A stretch of 40,946 nt of DNA from Herbaspirillum sp. CF444 (GTDB lineage: Bacteria > Pseudomonadota > Gammaproteobacteria > Burkholderiales > Burkholderiaceae_D), in the NCBI RefSeq assembly GCF_000282135.1, contig NZ_AKJW01000121.1:1-40946 (forward strand), read 5' to 3'. Shown piece by piece: positions 24,655 to 32,610 of the stretch (position 1 is its first letter; each line of letters opens with the position of its first letter). A program made the position numbers and the translations under genes. Below the pieces are notes generated by a model that was not told where the DNA came from, did not search any database, and was given only the letters and a program-made list of their open reading frames with translations.

Positions 24655-25572
24655 ATGAAACCTCAACTCCTGGTCCTTATTCATCTTTCCGAACAAAGCA
24701 AGGCCACCATCGGCGGTGCTTTCGAGATCCTTTATGCACCCGACAAGCAGACGCGCGACGCGGCCATTCCCGGTATCGCCAAAGACGTCAAAGTGGTGCT
24801 GACCAATGGTTCGACCGGGCTGACCGCGGCCGAGATGGACACTTTGAACCAACTGGAACTGGTCTGCGCCCTCGGCGCAGGTTTCGAGAATATCGACAGC
24901 GCACATGCCGAAAAGCGCGGCATCAGGATCGCCACCGGCGCCGGCACCAACGACGATTGCGTCGCCGATCACGCCATGGGGCTGGTACTGGCCGTGATGC
25001 GCAATATTCCGCAGCTCGACATCGCCTGCCGCGCAGGCATCTGGCGCGAAACATTGGTCTTGCCGCCGCAACTGGCGGGCAAACGCCTGGGCGTGGCGGG
25101 GTTGGGCGCGATCGGCAAGAAGATCGCGCGTCGTGCGGCCGCCTTCGACATGGAAATCGGCTATTTCAACCGCTCGCGCCGCGACGACGTCGATTACCGT
25201 TATTTCGAAAGCGTGCCCCAGTTGGCGAGTTGGTGCGACGTGCTGGTGACGGCGACACCCGGTGGTGCGGCCACGCGACATCTGGTCGGCGCGCGCGAAT
25301 TGCAGGCGCTGGGCCCCAAGGGCTTTCTGGTCAATATCTCGCGCGGCAGCGTGGTCGATACTGCAGCGCTGGCCGAAGCCTTGCGCCGGGGCGAACTGGG
25401 CGGCGCCGGTCTGGACGTCTATGAAAGCGAACCCAAGCCGCCGTTGGAACTGCTGGAATTCAAGAACGTGGTGCTGACGCCGCATATGGCAGGCTGGTCG
25501 CCGGAAGCGATTACCGCGTCGGTTGACAAGTTCTTGCGCAATGCCGAGGCGCATTTCTCAAAAACGGCCTGA
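24655..25572 (+). CDS. D-isomer-specific 2-hydroxyacid dehydrogenase
   Basis: The NAD(P)-dependent enzyme of 305 residues interconverts a 2-keto acid and a D-2-hydroxy acid. It has the dinucleotide-binding motif GVAGLGAIGKKIA, and the catalytic triad Arg230 (NISRGSVVD), Glu259 (DVYESEP) and His277 (LTPHMAGW). It is closest in style to glyoxylate/hydroxypyruvate or phenylpyruvate reductases; the exact substrate cannot be told. I start at the ATG giving MKPQLLVLIH; an in-frame ATG at 24613 adds 14 atypical residues, and neither has a clear ribosome site. It is divergent from the mgtC-like gene. Confidence 0.92.
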   Translation: MKPQLLVLIHLSEQSKATIGGAFEILYAPDKQTRDAAIPGIAKDVKVVLTNGSTGLTAAEMDTLNQLELVCALGAGFENIDSAHAEKRGIRIATGAGTNDDCVADHAMGLVLAVMRNIPQLDIACRAGIWRETLVLPPQLAGKRLGVAGLGAIGKKIARRAAAFDMEIGYFNRSRRDDVDYRYFESVPQLASWCDVLVTATPGGAATRHLVGARELQALGPKGFLVNISRGSVVDTAALAEALRRGELGGAGLDVYESEPKPPLELLEFKNVVLTPHMAGWSPEAITASVDKFLRNAEAHFSKTA

Positions 25573-25706
25573 GCAGAGGCGCTGACGGATGGTGTTTTGA
25601 CTTGCCTGGCGGGATTATTCCAGTTAGTCTTTCCGCTTTGTTGCGCTGCGTCGCAAAATCGAATGAAGCAAGGGGCTGGGCAGCTTCAAGTTCGCCGGCG
25701 GCGTGA

Positions 25707-25728
25707 CGTAAATAACGCGTAAATAACG
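25707..25728 (+). repeat. Perfect 11-base tandem repeat upstream of the thioesterase gene
   Basis: CGTAAATAACG occurs twice without a gap (25707-25717 and 25718-25728), ending 43 bases before the thioesterase ATG. The 11-base period places both copies on about the same face of the helix, as tandem regulator half-sites often are. No regulator is assigned. Confidence 0.7.
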
Positions 25729-25771
25729 CATACACGACCTGAACTCATCCAAAAAGAGAAAGCCGCGCACC

Positions 25772-26251
25772 ATGGACATGCCATCTCACCAACTCACCAT
25801 GACCGTCCTGATGACGCCCGACATGGCCAATTTTTCCGGCAACGTGCACGGCGGCACCATTCTCAAATTCCTCGACCAGGTTGCCTACGCGTGCGCCAGC
25901 CGTTACGCCGGTCAATACGTGGTGACGTTGAGCGTGGACCAGGTGATGTTTCGCCAGCCCATCCATGTCGGCGAACTGGTGAGTTTCCTTGCCAGCGTCA
26001 ACCATACCGGCACGTCGTCGATGGAAGTGGGCATCAAGGTGGTGGCCGAGAACATTCGCACCCAGGAAGTGCGCCACGTGAACAGCTGCTTCTTCACCAT
26101 GGTGGCCGTCGACGGCGAGCGCAAGCCGGTGGCGGTGCCGTCGCTGCGTCCGTTCACGGCGGAAGAAAAGCGCCGCTTCGAAGCAGCCAAGCTGCGCAAG
26201 AAATTGCGTGCTGAACTGTCGCAACGTTTTGAAGAAGCCAAACTAACCTGA
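25772..26251 (+). CDS. Acyl-CoA thioesterase, hotdog fold (YciA/BFIT-like)
   Basis: The protein of 159 residues has the single hotdog domain of YciA-type acyl-CoA hydrolases. The segment FSGNVHGGTILKFLDQVAY contains the HGG turn and the catalytic aspartate, and VDQVMFRQPIHVGELVSFLA, HTGTSSMEVGI and the charged C-terminal helix follow. It hydrolyses acyl-CoA to free acid and CoA in the cytosol; chain-length preference is not visible. The ribosome site is weak. The next gene begins 24 bases after its stop and may be in the same transcript. Confidence 0.9.
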   Translation: MDMPSHQLTMTVLMTPDMANFSGNVHGGTILKFLDQVAYACASRYAGQYVVTLSVDQVMFRQPIHVGELVSFLASVNHTGTSSMEVGIKVVAENIRTQEVRHVNSCFFTMVAVDGERKPVAVPSLRPFTAEEKRRFEAAKLRKKLRAELSQRFEEAKLT

Positions 26252-26275
26252 TTTATTTGCCCGTGGGGGAGTGAA

Positions 26276-26668
26276 ATGCTTGCCAGTTTCGCGACCCTGC
26301 TGGTGTTCCAATGTCTCGGCGAAGGCATCGCCTACGCCCTGAAACTCCCGATCCCCGGTCCCGTCGTCGGCATGCTGCTGCTGTTTTTCAGCCTGGCGGC
26401 GTATCCGCCTTTGCTGGAAAAAGTCGAAGCGACGGCTTCCGAACTGCTGCGGCATTTGTCGCTGCTGTTCGTGCCGGCCGGCGTGGGCATCGTCGCCGCA
26501 GCCGGGCAGGTGCGAGGGCACTGGATGACGGTCATTCTGGCGGTCGCAATCAGCACTTTGCTGACGCTGGCCGTCACTGCCGCCGTCACGCGCGCGGTCA
26601 TGAACTGGCAGAAACGGCGTGACAATCTCAATGAGAACATGAGCGATAACGGGGATGGACATGCATGA
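26276..26668 (+). CDS. CidA/LrgA family membrane protein
   Basis: The protein of 130 residues has four predicted membrane helices and family segments LGEGIAYALKLPIPGPVVGML and LLFVPAGVGIV. CidA/LrgA proteins are holin-like and act with an LrgB partner. In several bacteria such pairs are tied to cell lysis control or to export of small organic acids such as pyruvate. GGGGGAG precedes the ATG. The gene overlaps its LrgB partner by 14 bases. Confidence 0.93.
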   Translation: MLASFATLLVFQCLGEGIAYALKLPIPGPVVGMLLLFFSLAAYPPLLEKVEATASELLRHLSLLFVPAGVGIVAAAGQVRGHWMTVILAVAISTLLTLAVTAAVTRAVMNWQKRRDNLNENMSDNGDGHA

Positions 26669-27401
26669 GCTGCCGCCGCTGGGGCTGATCTGGGTGTATC
26701 TGTCGGCCTCGCCGTTGCTGGGCCTGACGCTGACCTTGTGCGCTTACGTCGTCGCATACTGGATTTACGGCCGTTGCAAGTTTTCGCCGCTGGCCAATCC
26801 GGTGGCGATAGCGATTGCCCTGGTCAGCCTGGTGCTGCTGGCGAGCGGCATGCCGTACAGCGAATACTTTGCCGGCGCGCAGTTCGTCCACTTCCTGCTG
26901 GGACCGGCGACGGTGGCGCTGGCGATTCCGCTGGCGCGCCAGCTGCCGCGTTTGCGCCAGTCCTTCCTGCCGTTGTTGTGCGGTTTGCTGGCCGGTTCGG
27001 CCACGGCGATCGTCTCGGCGGTGACCCTGACCGTGTTGCTGGGCGGTTCCTATCAATTGGCGGTGTCGATCGGGCCCAAATCCGCGACGACGCCGATCGC
27101 GATGGGCGTGGCGGAGAAGCTCGGCGGCCTGCCTGCATTGACTGCGGTGCTGGTGATCGGCACCGGCATCTTCGGGGCGATTGCCGCGCGCTTCCTGTTC
27201 AATCTCCTGCGCATCGATTCGGCGGAAGTGCGTGGTTTTGCGCTGGGTGTGACCTCGCACGGCATCGGCACGGCGCGCGCCTTTCAGGTCAGTCCCGAGA
27301 TGGGCGCCTTCGCCGGTCTCGGCATGGGGCTCAACGGCGTGCTGACGGCATTTCTGGCGCCGTGGCTGATTCCGGTCTTTGCCGGATGGCTGGCGCGCTA
27401 G
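26655..27401 (+). CDS. LrgB/CidB family membrane protein
   Basis: The protein of 248 residues has seven or so membrane segments and the LrgB signatures FLLGPATVALAIPLARQLP, SIGPKSATTPIAMGVAEKLGG and TSHGIGTARAF. It is the partner of the preceding LrgA-type protein, with which its start overlaps by 14 bases in another frame. The pair is complete, so a functional holin-like or organic-acid export system is likely. Its stop overlaps the stop of the convergent exporter gene by four bases. Confidence 0.94.
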   Translation: MDMHELPPLGLIWVYLSASPLLGLTLTLCAYVVAYWIYGRCKFSPLANPVAIAIALVSLVLLASGMPYSEYFAGAQFVHFLLGPATVALAIPLARQLPRLRQSFLPLLCGLLAGSATAIVSAVTLTVLLGGSYQLAVSIGPKSATTPIAMGVAEKLGGLPALTAVLVIGTGIFGAIAARFLFNLLRIDSAEVRGFALGVTSHGIGTARAFQVSPEMGAFAGLGMGLNGVLTAFLAPWLIPVFAGWLAR

Positions 27402-28144
27402 TTCAGCAATTTCGGCAGCGAGGACGCAAGCAGGGCGATGCCCGAGAGCGTCAGCAGGCTCAGCACGATCTTGCGGAAGGTCGCCTCGCTGATGCCCAGA
27501 TAGAGCCGCGTACCCAATAGCGTCGGGATCAGCATGGCCGGCGCCACGATGCCGAACATCGGCAACATCTTGCGCGTGACGATGCCGCTGAAAATATACG
27601 TGGCCAGGGTCACGGCTTGCATGCTCAGATTGAAGTTCTGGATTATCGAGCGCTGCTCGTCCTTGTCCAGGCGGCGCAGGTTGCACCAGAGCGTGGGAAT
27701 CACGCCGCTGAAGCCGCCGATGCCGCCCATGATGCCTCCCATGACGCCAATCACGCCATCGGCCGCCCGTCCGCCGAATTTCAGGGGCGGGAGCCTGGGT
27801 AACAGCAGCATGACCGGGCACCAGACCGCCAGAAAGGCGCCGAGAAGAAGCTTGAACATGTTGGCGTCAAGCAAGGGCAAAATGAGCACGCCGATCGGGA
27901 TGCCCAACAGGCCGCCGATCACAAAAGGCAGCAAGCGCTCCAGCCTGAATCCGCGCCGCACCGAAAACACCGCCAGCAGTTGTCCCAGCAATGAACCGAA
28001 CACGACCAGCGCAGCTGCGATCATCGGATCGATCGTCCATACCCAGAACGACATCGCCACCAATCCGAACGCAAATCCCGACAAGCCCTGCACAAAGCCG
28101 GCAACCATCGCGCCGACGACGATGATCAGAACGTTTGAATCCAT
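27398..28144 (-). CDS. TauE/SafE family sulfite exporter-like membrane protein
   Basis: The protein of 248 residues has about eight hydrophobic segments in two repeated halves, typical of TauE/SafE (formerly DUF81) transporters. VGAMVAGFVQGLSGFAFGLV at the start and GIMGGIGGFSGVIPTLWCNL in the second half are the repeat signatures. These proteins are linked to export of sulfite, sulfoacetate and other organic anions; the substrate here is unknown. It lies 60 bases after the MocR-type regulator on the same strand and may be its target or simply share its transcript. Confidence 0.9.
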   Translation of the reverse strand: MDSNVLIIVVGAMVAGFVQGLSGFAFGLVAMSFWVWTIDPMIAAALVVFGSLLGQLLAVFSVRRGFRLERLLPFVIGGLLGIPIGVLILPLLDANMFKLLLGAFLAVWCPVMLLLPRLPPLKFGGRAADGVIGVMGGIMGGIGGFSGVIPTLWCNLRRLDKDEQRSIIQNFNLSMQAVTLATYIFSGIVTRKMLPMFGIVAPAMLIPTLLGTRLYLGISEATFRKIVLSLLTLSGIALLASSLPKLLN

Positions 28145-28204
28145 GTGTTGTTCCTGTCTCTTATTTTCATTGTGCGCGCCTCTGAGCCGCGCCTTTGAAC
28201 CGCC

Positions 28205-29707
28205 TTAGCGCCAAGCCTTTGCCAGCGCTTTGATCGCCGCCGCGATCGCGGCTTCATCGGCGCCGCCAAATCCCATGACCAGGCCGCCGCCGTTTTCGCG
28301 TTTGCCTTGTTTGTTTTCATTGACGGCATGCGGCAGCCAAAAGCGTGTCAGACCGTCGATTTCGACACCGATTTCCGCCGCCTTCAGGATCATCTCGTCC
28401 TGCTGCCCGACCGTCGGCAAGCGCACCGTGCAATGCAGTCCGGCATCGATCTGGGGCAACACGATGCCGCCCGGGCGGATGCGATCCCACACCTCGCTCA
28501 TGGTGTCGCGGCGCGCGCGGCTGGCGCGGCGCATGCGGCGGACATGGCGCTGGAAATGTCCCTGCGCAATGAACTCCGCCATCACGGCCTGTTCCGGCAC
28601 CGACGAGTGGCGGTCGTACTGCATGCGCAGATTGACCAGCGTGTTGGCCAGCGCGGGCGGCGCGACGATGTAGCCCAGACGCAGGCCGGGGAAGGCGATC
28701 TTGGAAAACGTACCCATGTACAGCACGCGGCCGCTGCGGTCCAGCGACGCCAGCAAGGCCAGCGGCGTGCCGCTGTAGCGATACTCGCCGTCGTAGTCGT
28801 CTTCAAGGATGTAGGCCTGATTGGCTTCGGCCCAGGCCAGCAATTCCAGCCGGCGCGCCAGCGACAGCGTGACGCCGCTGGGATACTGATGCGAAGGCGT
28901 GACATAGGTCAGGCGGATGTCGCGATGCGCATGCAGTTCTTGCGCGATCAGGCCTTCGGCGTCGACGCCGATGCCGACCACCTTGCCGCCGGTCAGCGTC
29001 AATGCCGACGCCGCGCGCGGATAGCCGGGGTTTTCCATGGCGGCCAGATCGCCCGGATTGAGCAGCAATTGAGCGCACATGAACAGCGCCTGCTGCGTGC
29101 CGGCGGTGATGATGATCTGATCGGGATCGCACACCAGGCCACGCGCATTGCGCAGGTAGCCTGCCAGCATTTCGCGCAATTGCGGATCGCCGGCCGGGTC
29201 GCTGTAGCCGATGTGGTTCTCCGGCGCGCGTCGCCAGAAATCCGCTTGCAGCCGCGCCCACACGTCGCCCGGAAACAAATCCAGCGCCGGCACGCCGAGA
29301 CGGAATGCGCGCGGCTTGCCGGGTTGCGGCATGAGCTTGGCGTGCGTGGCGACGCGCTGGCCCAGCGCCGACAGGCGCGGCTTGACGACAGCCTTGGCCG
29401 GTGGCGGCGTTTTGGCAATGTCGCTTGCCGGCGCCGAGACGTAGGTGCCGTCGCCGACGCGCGCGCTGATGTAGCCCTCGGCATACAACTGGTCGTAGGC
29501 GCGGACCACGGTCGTGCGCGACACCTTGAGCGCCTGCGCCAGCTCGCGCGTGGTCGGCAGTTTGACCTGGCGATCGATCTGGCCGCCAAGGATGCGATCG
29601 CGCAGGCTCTGGTACAACTGCACCGCCAGTCCTTTGCCGGGCGCGAGATGCATTCCCGTCAGGTCGAACGGAAAAGGAGAGGGCGAGGTGCTCAGGCTGT
29701 TTTGCAT
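28205..29707 (-). CDS. MocR-family regulator (GntR winged helix fused to aminotransferase-like domain)
   Basis: The protein of 500 residues has a winged helix-turn-helix at about 25-92 (LPTTRELAQALKVSRTTVVRAY) joined to a fold-type I aminotransferase domain (about 130-495). The PLP lysine is Lys336 in MGTFSKIAFPGLRLGY and the cofactor aspartate is in LEDDYDGEYRY. MocR proteins such as PdxR, GabR and TauR use PLP or a PLP-amino acid adduct to sense effectors. The effector here is unknown. A dyad lies 24 bases upstream of its start, between it and the divergent acetyltransferase gene. TauR and TauE-type exporters occur together elsewhere, which makes a sulfonate link worth considering. Confidence 0.92.
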   Translation of the reverse strand: MQNSLSTSPSPFPFDLTGMHLAPGKGLAVQLYQSLRDRILGGQIDRQVKLPTTRELAQALKVSRTTVVRAYDQLYAEGYISARVGDGTYVSAPASDIAKTPPPAKAVVKPRLSALGQRVATHAKLMPQPGKPRAFRLGVPALDLFPGDVWARLQADFWRRAPENHIGYSDPAGDPQLREMLAGYLRNARGLVCDPDQIIITAGTQQALFMCAQLLLNPGDLAAMENPGYPRAASALTLTGGKVVGIGVDAEGLIAQELHAHRDIRLTYVTPSHQYPSGVTLSLARRLELLAWAEANQAYILEDDYDGEYRYSGTPLALLASLDRSGRVLYMGTFSKIAFPGLRLGYIVAPPALANTLVNLRMQYDRHSSVPEQAVMAEFIAQGHFQRHVRRMRRASRARRDTMSEVWDRIRPGGIVLPQIDAGLHCTVRLPTVGQQDEMILKAAEIGVEIDGLTRFWLPHAVNENKQGKRENGGGLVMGFGGADEAAIAAAIKALAKAWR

Positions 29708-29730
29708 TGGTTTGATGAAAATACTGAATA

Positions 29731-29751
29731 TTGGCTCTTTTGAAGGACCAA
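29731..29751. promoter_or_regulatory. Dyad operator candidate for the MocR-type regulator
   Basis: A 21-base dyad of pattern TTGG-nn-CTT-nnn-AAG-nn-CCAA lies between the divergent MocR gene (start 29707) and the acetyltransferase gene (start 29826). A further TTGG occurs at 29708-29711. The position suits self-regulation and joint control of the acetyltransferase and exporter genes. Confidence 0.5.
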
Positions 29752-29825
29752 ATTTATCATTAATCTATGTCTCATGGCACGGATTCGTGCAGATTCATTC
29801 AACAATTTCATTGCCAATGCTTCCT

Positions 29826-30587
29826 ATGACAACAGCTACCGCTCATCACGCTTATAACGAATTCGGCCAGCCGGTCGGCCTGTCGCTGGCCGATTGGACG
29901 CCGCGCCAATTGCCGCCGCCGGTCGCCATGTACGGCCGCTATTGCCGTGTCGAACCCATCAGGGTCGAGCTGCATGCGGAGCAATTGTTCGACGCCAACG
30001 GCGACGATGCCGAGGGCCGCAACTTCACCTATTTGTTCGCTAATCCGCCGGCCGGCTTTGCCGAATATCGCGAATGGGTCGAGAAGATGAGCGTCAGCAA
30101 GGACCCGATGATGCACGCCATCGTCGATCTGGACAGCGACCGCGCCGTCGGCGTGGCGTCGTTCATGCGCATGGATCAGAACTTCGGCGCCATCGAAGTG
30201 GGCAACATCAACTTCTCGCCGCGCCTGCAGCGCACGCGGGCCGCCACCGAGGCGATGTTCCTCATGATGCGGCGCGCGTTCGACGAGCTGGGTTATCGCC
30301 GTTATGAATGGAAGTGCGATAGCCTCAACGCGCCTTCGCGCGCCGCGGCGCTGCGTTACGGTTTCACCTTCGAAGGCATCTTCCGCAAGGCGGTGGTGTA
30401 CAAGAACCGCAGCCGCGACACGGCATGGTTCTCGATCACCGACAGCGAGTGGCCGCAGATCAAGAGCGCGTTCGAACACTGGCTCGATCCGGACAACTTC
30501 GACGCGCAAGGCCATCAGCACGACAGCCTCGGCACGCTGATGGCGCGTTATCGGGCCGGAAACAGTGCCGAGAAAACCATTGCCTGA
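29826..30587 (+). CDS. GNAT family acetyltransferase (RimJ/RimL type)
   Basis: The protein of 253 residues has a GNAT domain in its second half: DRAVGVASFMRMDQNFGAIEVGNI, then SPRLQRTRAATEAMFLMMR as the acetyl-CoA-binding region, and LNAPSRAAALRYGFTFEGIFRKA. This places it with RimJ/RimL-type N-acetyltransferases acting on small molecules or peptide N-termini. The first 60 residues (FGQPVGLSLADW) are typical of this subgroup. The start is uncertain; an in-frame ATG lies nine bases earlier, and neither has a good ribosome site. It is divergent from the MocR-type gene and is followed after 45 bases by an exporter. Confidence 0.9.
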   Translation: MTTATAHHAYNEFGQPVGLSLADWTPRQLPPPVAMYGRYCRVEPIRVELHAEQLFDANGDDAEGRNFTYLFANPPAGFAEYREWVEKMSVSKDPMMHAIVDLDSDRAVGVASFMRMDQNFGAIEVGNINFSPRLQRTRAATEAMFLMMRRAFDELGYRRYEWKCDSLNAPSRAAALRYGFTFEGIFRKAVVYKNRSRDTAWFSITDSEWPQIKSAFEHWLDPDNFDAQGHQHDSLGTLMARYRAGNSAEKTIA

Positions 30588-30632
30588 CGGCGTTCTTTTG
30601 CCATTGCCGGCATAACAAAACAAAGCGAAAAC

Positions 30633-31544
30633 ATGCGCGAATCAAGCTTGTCCTCCCGCCAGGCAGTCCTGTTGCTCGGCGTGGTGGTCATCATCTGGGG
30701 CACCACCTGGCCGGTCAACAAGGCCATCCTGCATTACATGTCGCCGATCTGGTCGACGGCGATACGTTCGTGCATCGGCACGGTGGTGTTGCTGGTCCTG
30801 TGCCTGGCGCGCGGCCGCCTGATCCTGCCACGGCGCGGCGATCTGCCGGTGGTGTTGAGCGTCGGCCTGCTGCACATGACGGCGTATTCCATCCTCGGCA
30901 ACGTCGGCATGCAGCACGTCGCCGCCGGCCGTTCCGTGGTGCTGGCCTACACTACGCCGATGTGGGTGGCGCCTTGTGCGCGTCTGTTTCTCGGCGAGGC
31001 GTTTACCCTGCGGCGCGCCATCGGCACCGTGTTCGGTTTGCTGGGGCTGGTGCTGATCTTCAACCCGCTGGCGTTTGATTGGGGCAACCACGCCTCGGTG
31101 CTCGGCAACGGCCTGATCTTGCTGGGCGCAATGTTCTGGGCCGCGAGCATCCTGTATGTACGCGGCCATCGCTGGATCGGCCAGCCCTTCGATCTGCTGG
31201 TGTGGCAGGCGTTGACGGCAAGCTGCGTGCTGGTGCCGTGCGCCTGGCTGTTCGAAGGGCCGCCGCAGTTCGAGTTGAATGCGCAGGTGGTCGGCTTGCA
31301 GTTGTACAGCGCCAGCTTCGGCATTGCGATTGCCTACTGGGCGATCAACAAGGTGAACCAGGCCTTGCCGGCGATGAGCACTTCGCTCGGCCTGCTGGGC
31401 GTGCCGGTGTTCGGCATCGTGTGTTCGTCGCTGGCCCTGGGCGAACCGCTGGAGTTCAGCCTGGTCGCTTCCATGGCGCTGATCATCATCGGCATCGCCA
31501 TCGGGGCATTGCCGGAACGCCGCGCGGCGGCAACGACGAGCTAG
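30633..31544 (+). CDS. EamA-family (DMT superfamily) transporter
   Basis: The protein of 303 residues has ten membrane segments arranged as two EamA repeats. The first begins LGVVVIIWGTTWPVNKAIL and ends in the G-E-x-F/L motif LGEAFTLRRAIGTVFG; the second repeats it as LALGEPLEFSLVASMALI. Members export amino acids and other metabolites; the substrate is unknown. It follows the acetyltransferase gene on the same strand, and the two could form a detoxification pair. Its stop overlaps the stop of the convergent hydrolase by four bases. Confidence 0.92.
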   Translation: MRESSLSSRQAVLLLGVVVIIWGTTWPVNKAILHYMSPIWSTAIRSCIGTVVLLVLCLARGRLILPRRGDLPVVLSVGLLHMTAYSILGNVGMQHVAAGRSVVLAYTTPMWVAPCARLFLGEAFTLRRAIGTVFGLLGLVLIFNPLAFDWGNHASVLGNGLILLGAMFWAASILYVRGHRWIGQPFDLLVWQALTASCVLVPCAWLFEGPPQFELNAQVVGLQLYSASFGIAIAYWAINKVNQALPAMSTSLGLLGVPVFGIVCSSLALGEPLEFSLVASMALIIIGIAIGALPERRAAATTS

Positions 31545-32470
31545 GCGGCGTCCATGTCTTCTGCTTGTTCCGTCACGATACGGGCGGACGGGCACTCGCC
31601 GAGTATGCGACGGCGATGCGTGCCGGTCGTCAGCCATTGCAAGGTCTCCAGCCAGAGGCTGCTGCGAAAGCGGTCGTGGAAGAAGGCGAAATGGCCGATC
31701 TGTTTCAGGTGCAGATCCTCCGGCGTCAGGCTGACCAGCGTACGCTTGCTGTTGACGTAGTAGTCGAGCAGGCGCGTCACGGCCGCCGGCGTGCCGAAGG
31801 GATCGTCGCTGATGGTGTAGGCCAGCGTGGGGCAGCCGAGCAGGGGGAAATGATCGGTGCGGGCAGGCTCGGGATGCTCCAGCCGGGCGCGGCGAAAGGC
31901 CCATTCACGGGCGACGCCTGCCGGCAGATCCTCCAGCCATCCCAACGCGCGGCCGGGAAAATAACCGAGCAGCCCGGCCAGCAAGGGCATCGCCACATGC
32001 CATTTCAGCAACATGCGCCGCCGCGCAGCCTGCGCATAGTCGCGCCAGTAGGCATATTGCGCGCCGACCAGCAGCAGGCGGTCGATGCGCCAGCACGAGG
32101 GGGCGTAACCCGGCATGACGCCGCCGATGCTGTGGCCGACGACGTGGATTTCACTATCGGGGAAGTTGTTGGCGGCCCATTGCAGGACGCCTTCGAAGTC
32201 CTTGCCGCCCCAGTCGGACTTGCCTGCCTTGAATCCACGCAAGGAAGCCGGACGCGAGGCGCCGATGCCGCGATAGTCCCAGGTCAGCGCGAGGTAGCCG
32301 TGGTCCGCCAGAAAACGCGCATAACGGGCGTAATAGGCTGCCTTGACGCCGGTGGCGCAGTTGATGATGGCCAGCCGCTCCGGGTGCGGCGAGTCGTCGG
32401 CGTAGAACAGCGTCGCGCCGAGTTGATAGCCGTCGGTGGCTGCGATCTGAATGGTGGATTCGATGTGCAT
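31541..32470 (-). CDS. Alpha/beta hydrolase
   Basis: The protein of 309 residues has the alpha/beta hydrolase fold, with nucleophile Ser114 in HVVGHSIGGVMPG, an aspartate in SDDPFGTP and a histidine in KQIGHFAFFH. The ALTWDYRGIGAS strand-turn is typical of the serine aminopeptidase S33-like group. The substrate is unknown. I start at the ATG giving MHIESTIQIA; the frame is open upstream but the extra residues are not family-like. No strong ribosome site is seen. It is divergent from a LysR gene, a frequent arrangement for regulated hydrolases. Confidence 0.88.
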   Translation of the reverse strand: MHIESTIQIAATDGYQLGATLFYADDSPHPERLAIINCATGVKAAYYARYARFLADHGYLALTWDYRGIGASRPASLRGFKAGKSDWGGKDFEGVLQWAANNFPDSEIHVVGHSIGGVMPGYAPSCWRIDRLLLVGAQYAYWRDYAQAARRRMLLKWHVAMPLLAGLLGYFPGRALGWLEDLPAGVAREWAFRRARLEHPEPARTDHFPLLGCPTLAYTISDDPFGTPAAVTRLLDYYVNSKRTLVSLTPEDLHLKQIGHFAFFHDRFRSSLWLETLQWLTTGTHRRRILGECPSARIVTEQAEDMDAA

Positions 32471-32550
32471 GAGATGTCGAGAGGCGGTCGAGAAGCCGTC
32501 GCGATGCAAGAAATTTGTCTTGCTCTCATTGTAGGAAGCGAAATTGTTTC

Positions 32551-32563
32551 GCATAAGCTATGC
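32551..32563. promoter_or_regulatory. Palindrome between the hydrolase and LysR genes
   Basis: GCATA-AGC-TATGC is a perfect inverted repeat in the 140-base divergent gap, 47 bases before the LysR start and 80 bases from the hydrolase start. Its position suits autoregulation and control of the hydrolase by the LysR protein. Confidence 0.45.
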
Positions 32564-32610
32564 TGACTTCATCAGTTTGTTGAAATTGATTCACCAATAC
32601 GGAATGCCTC

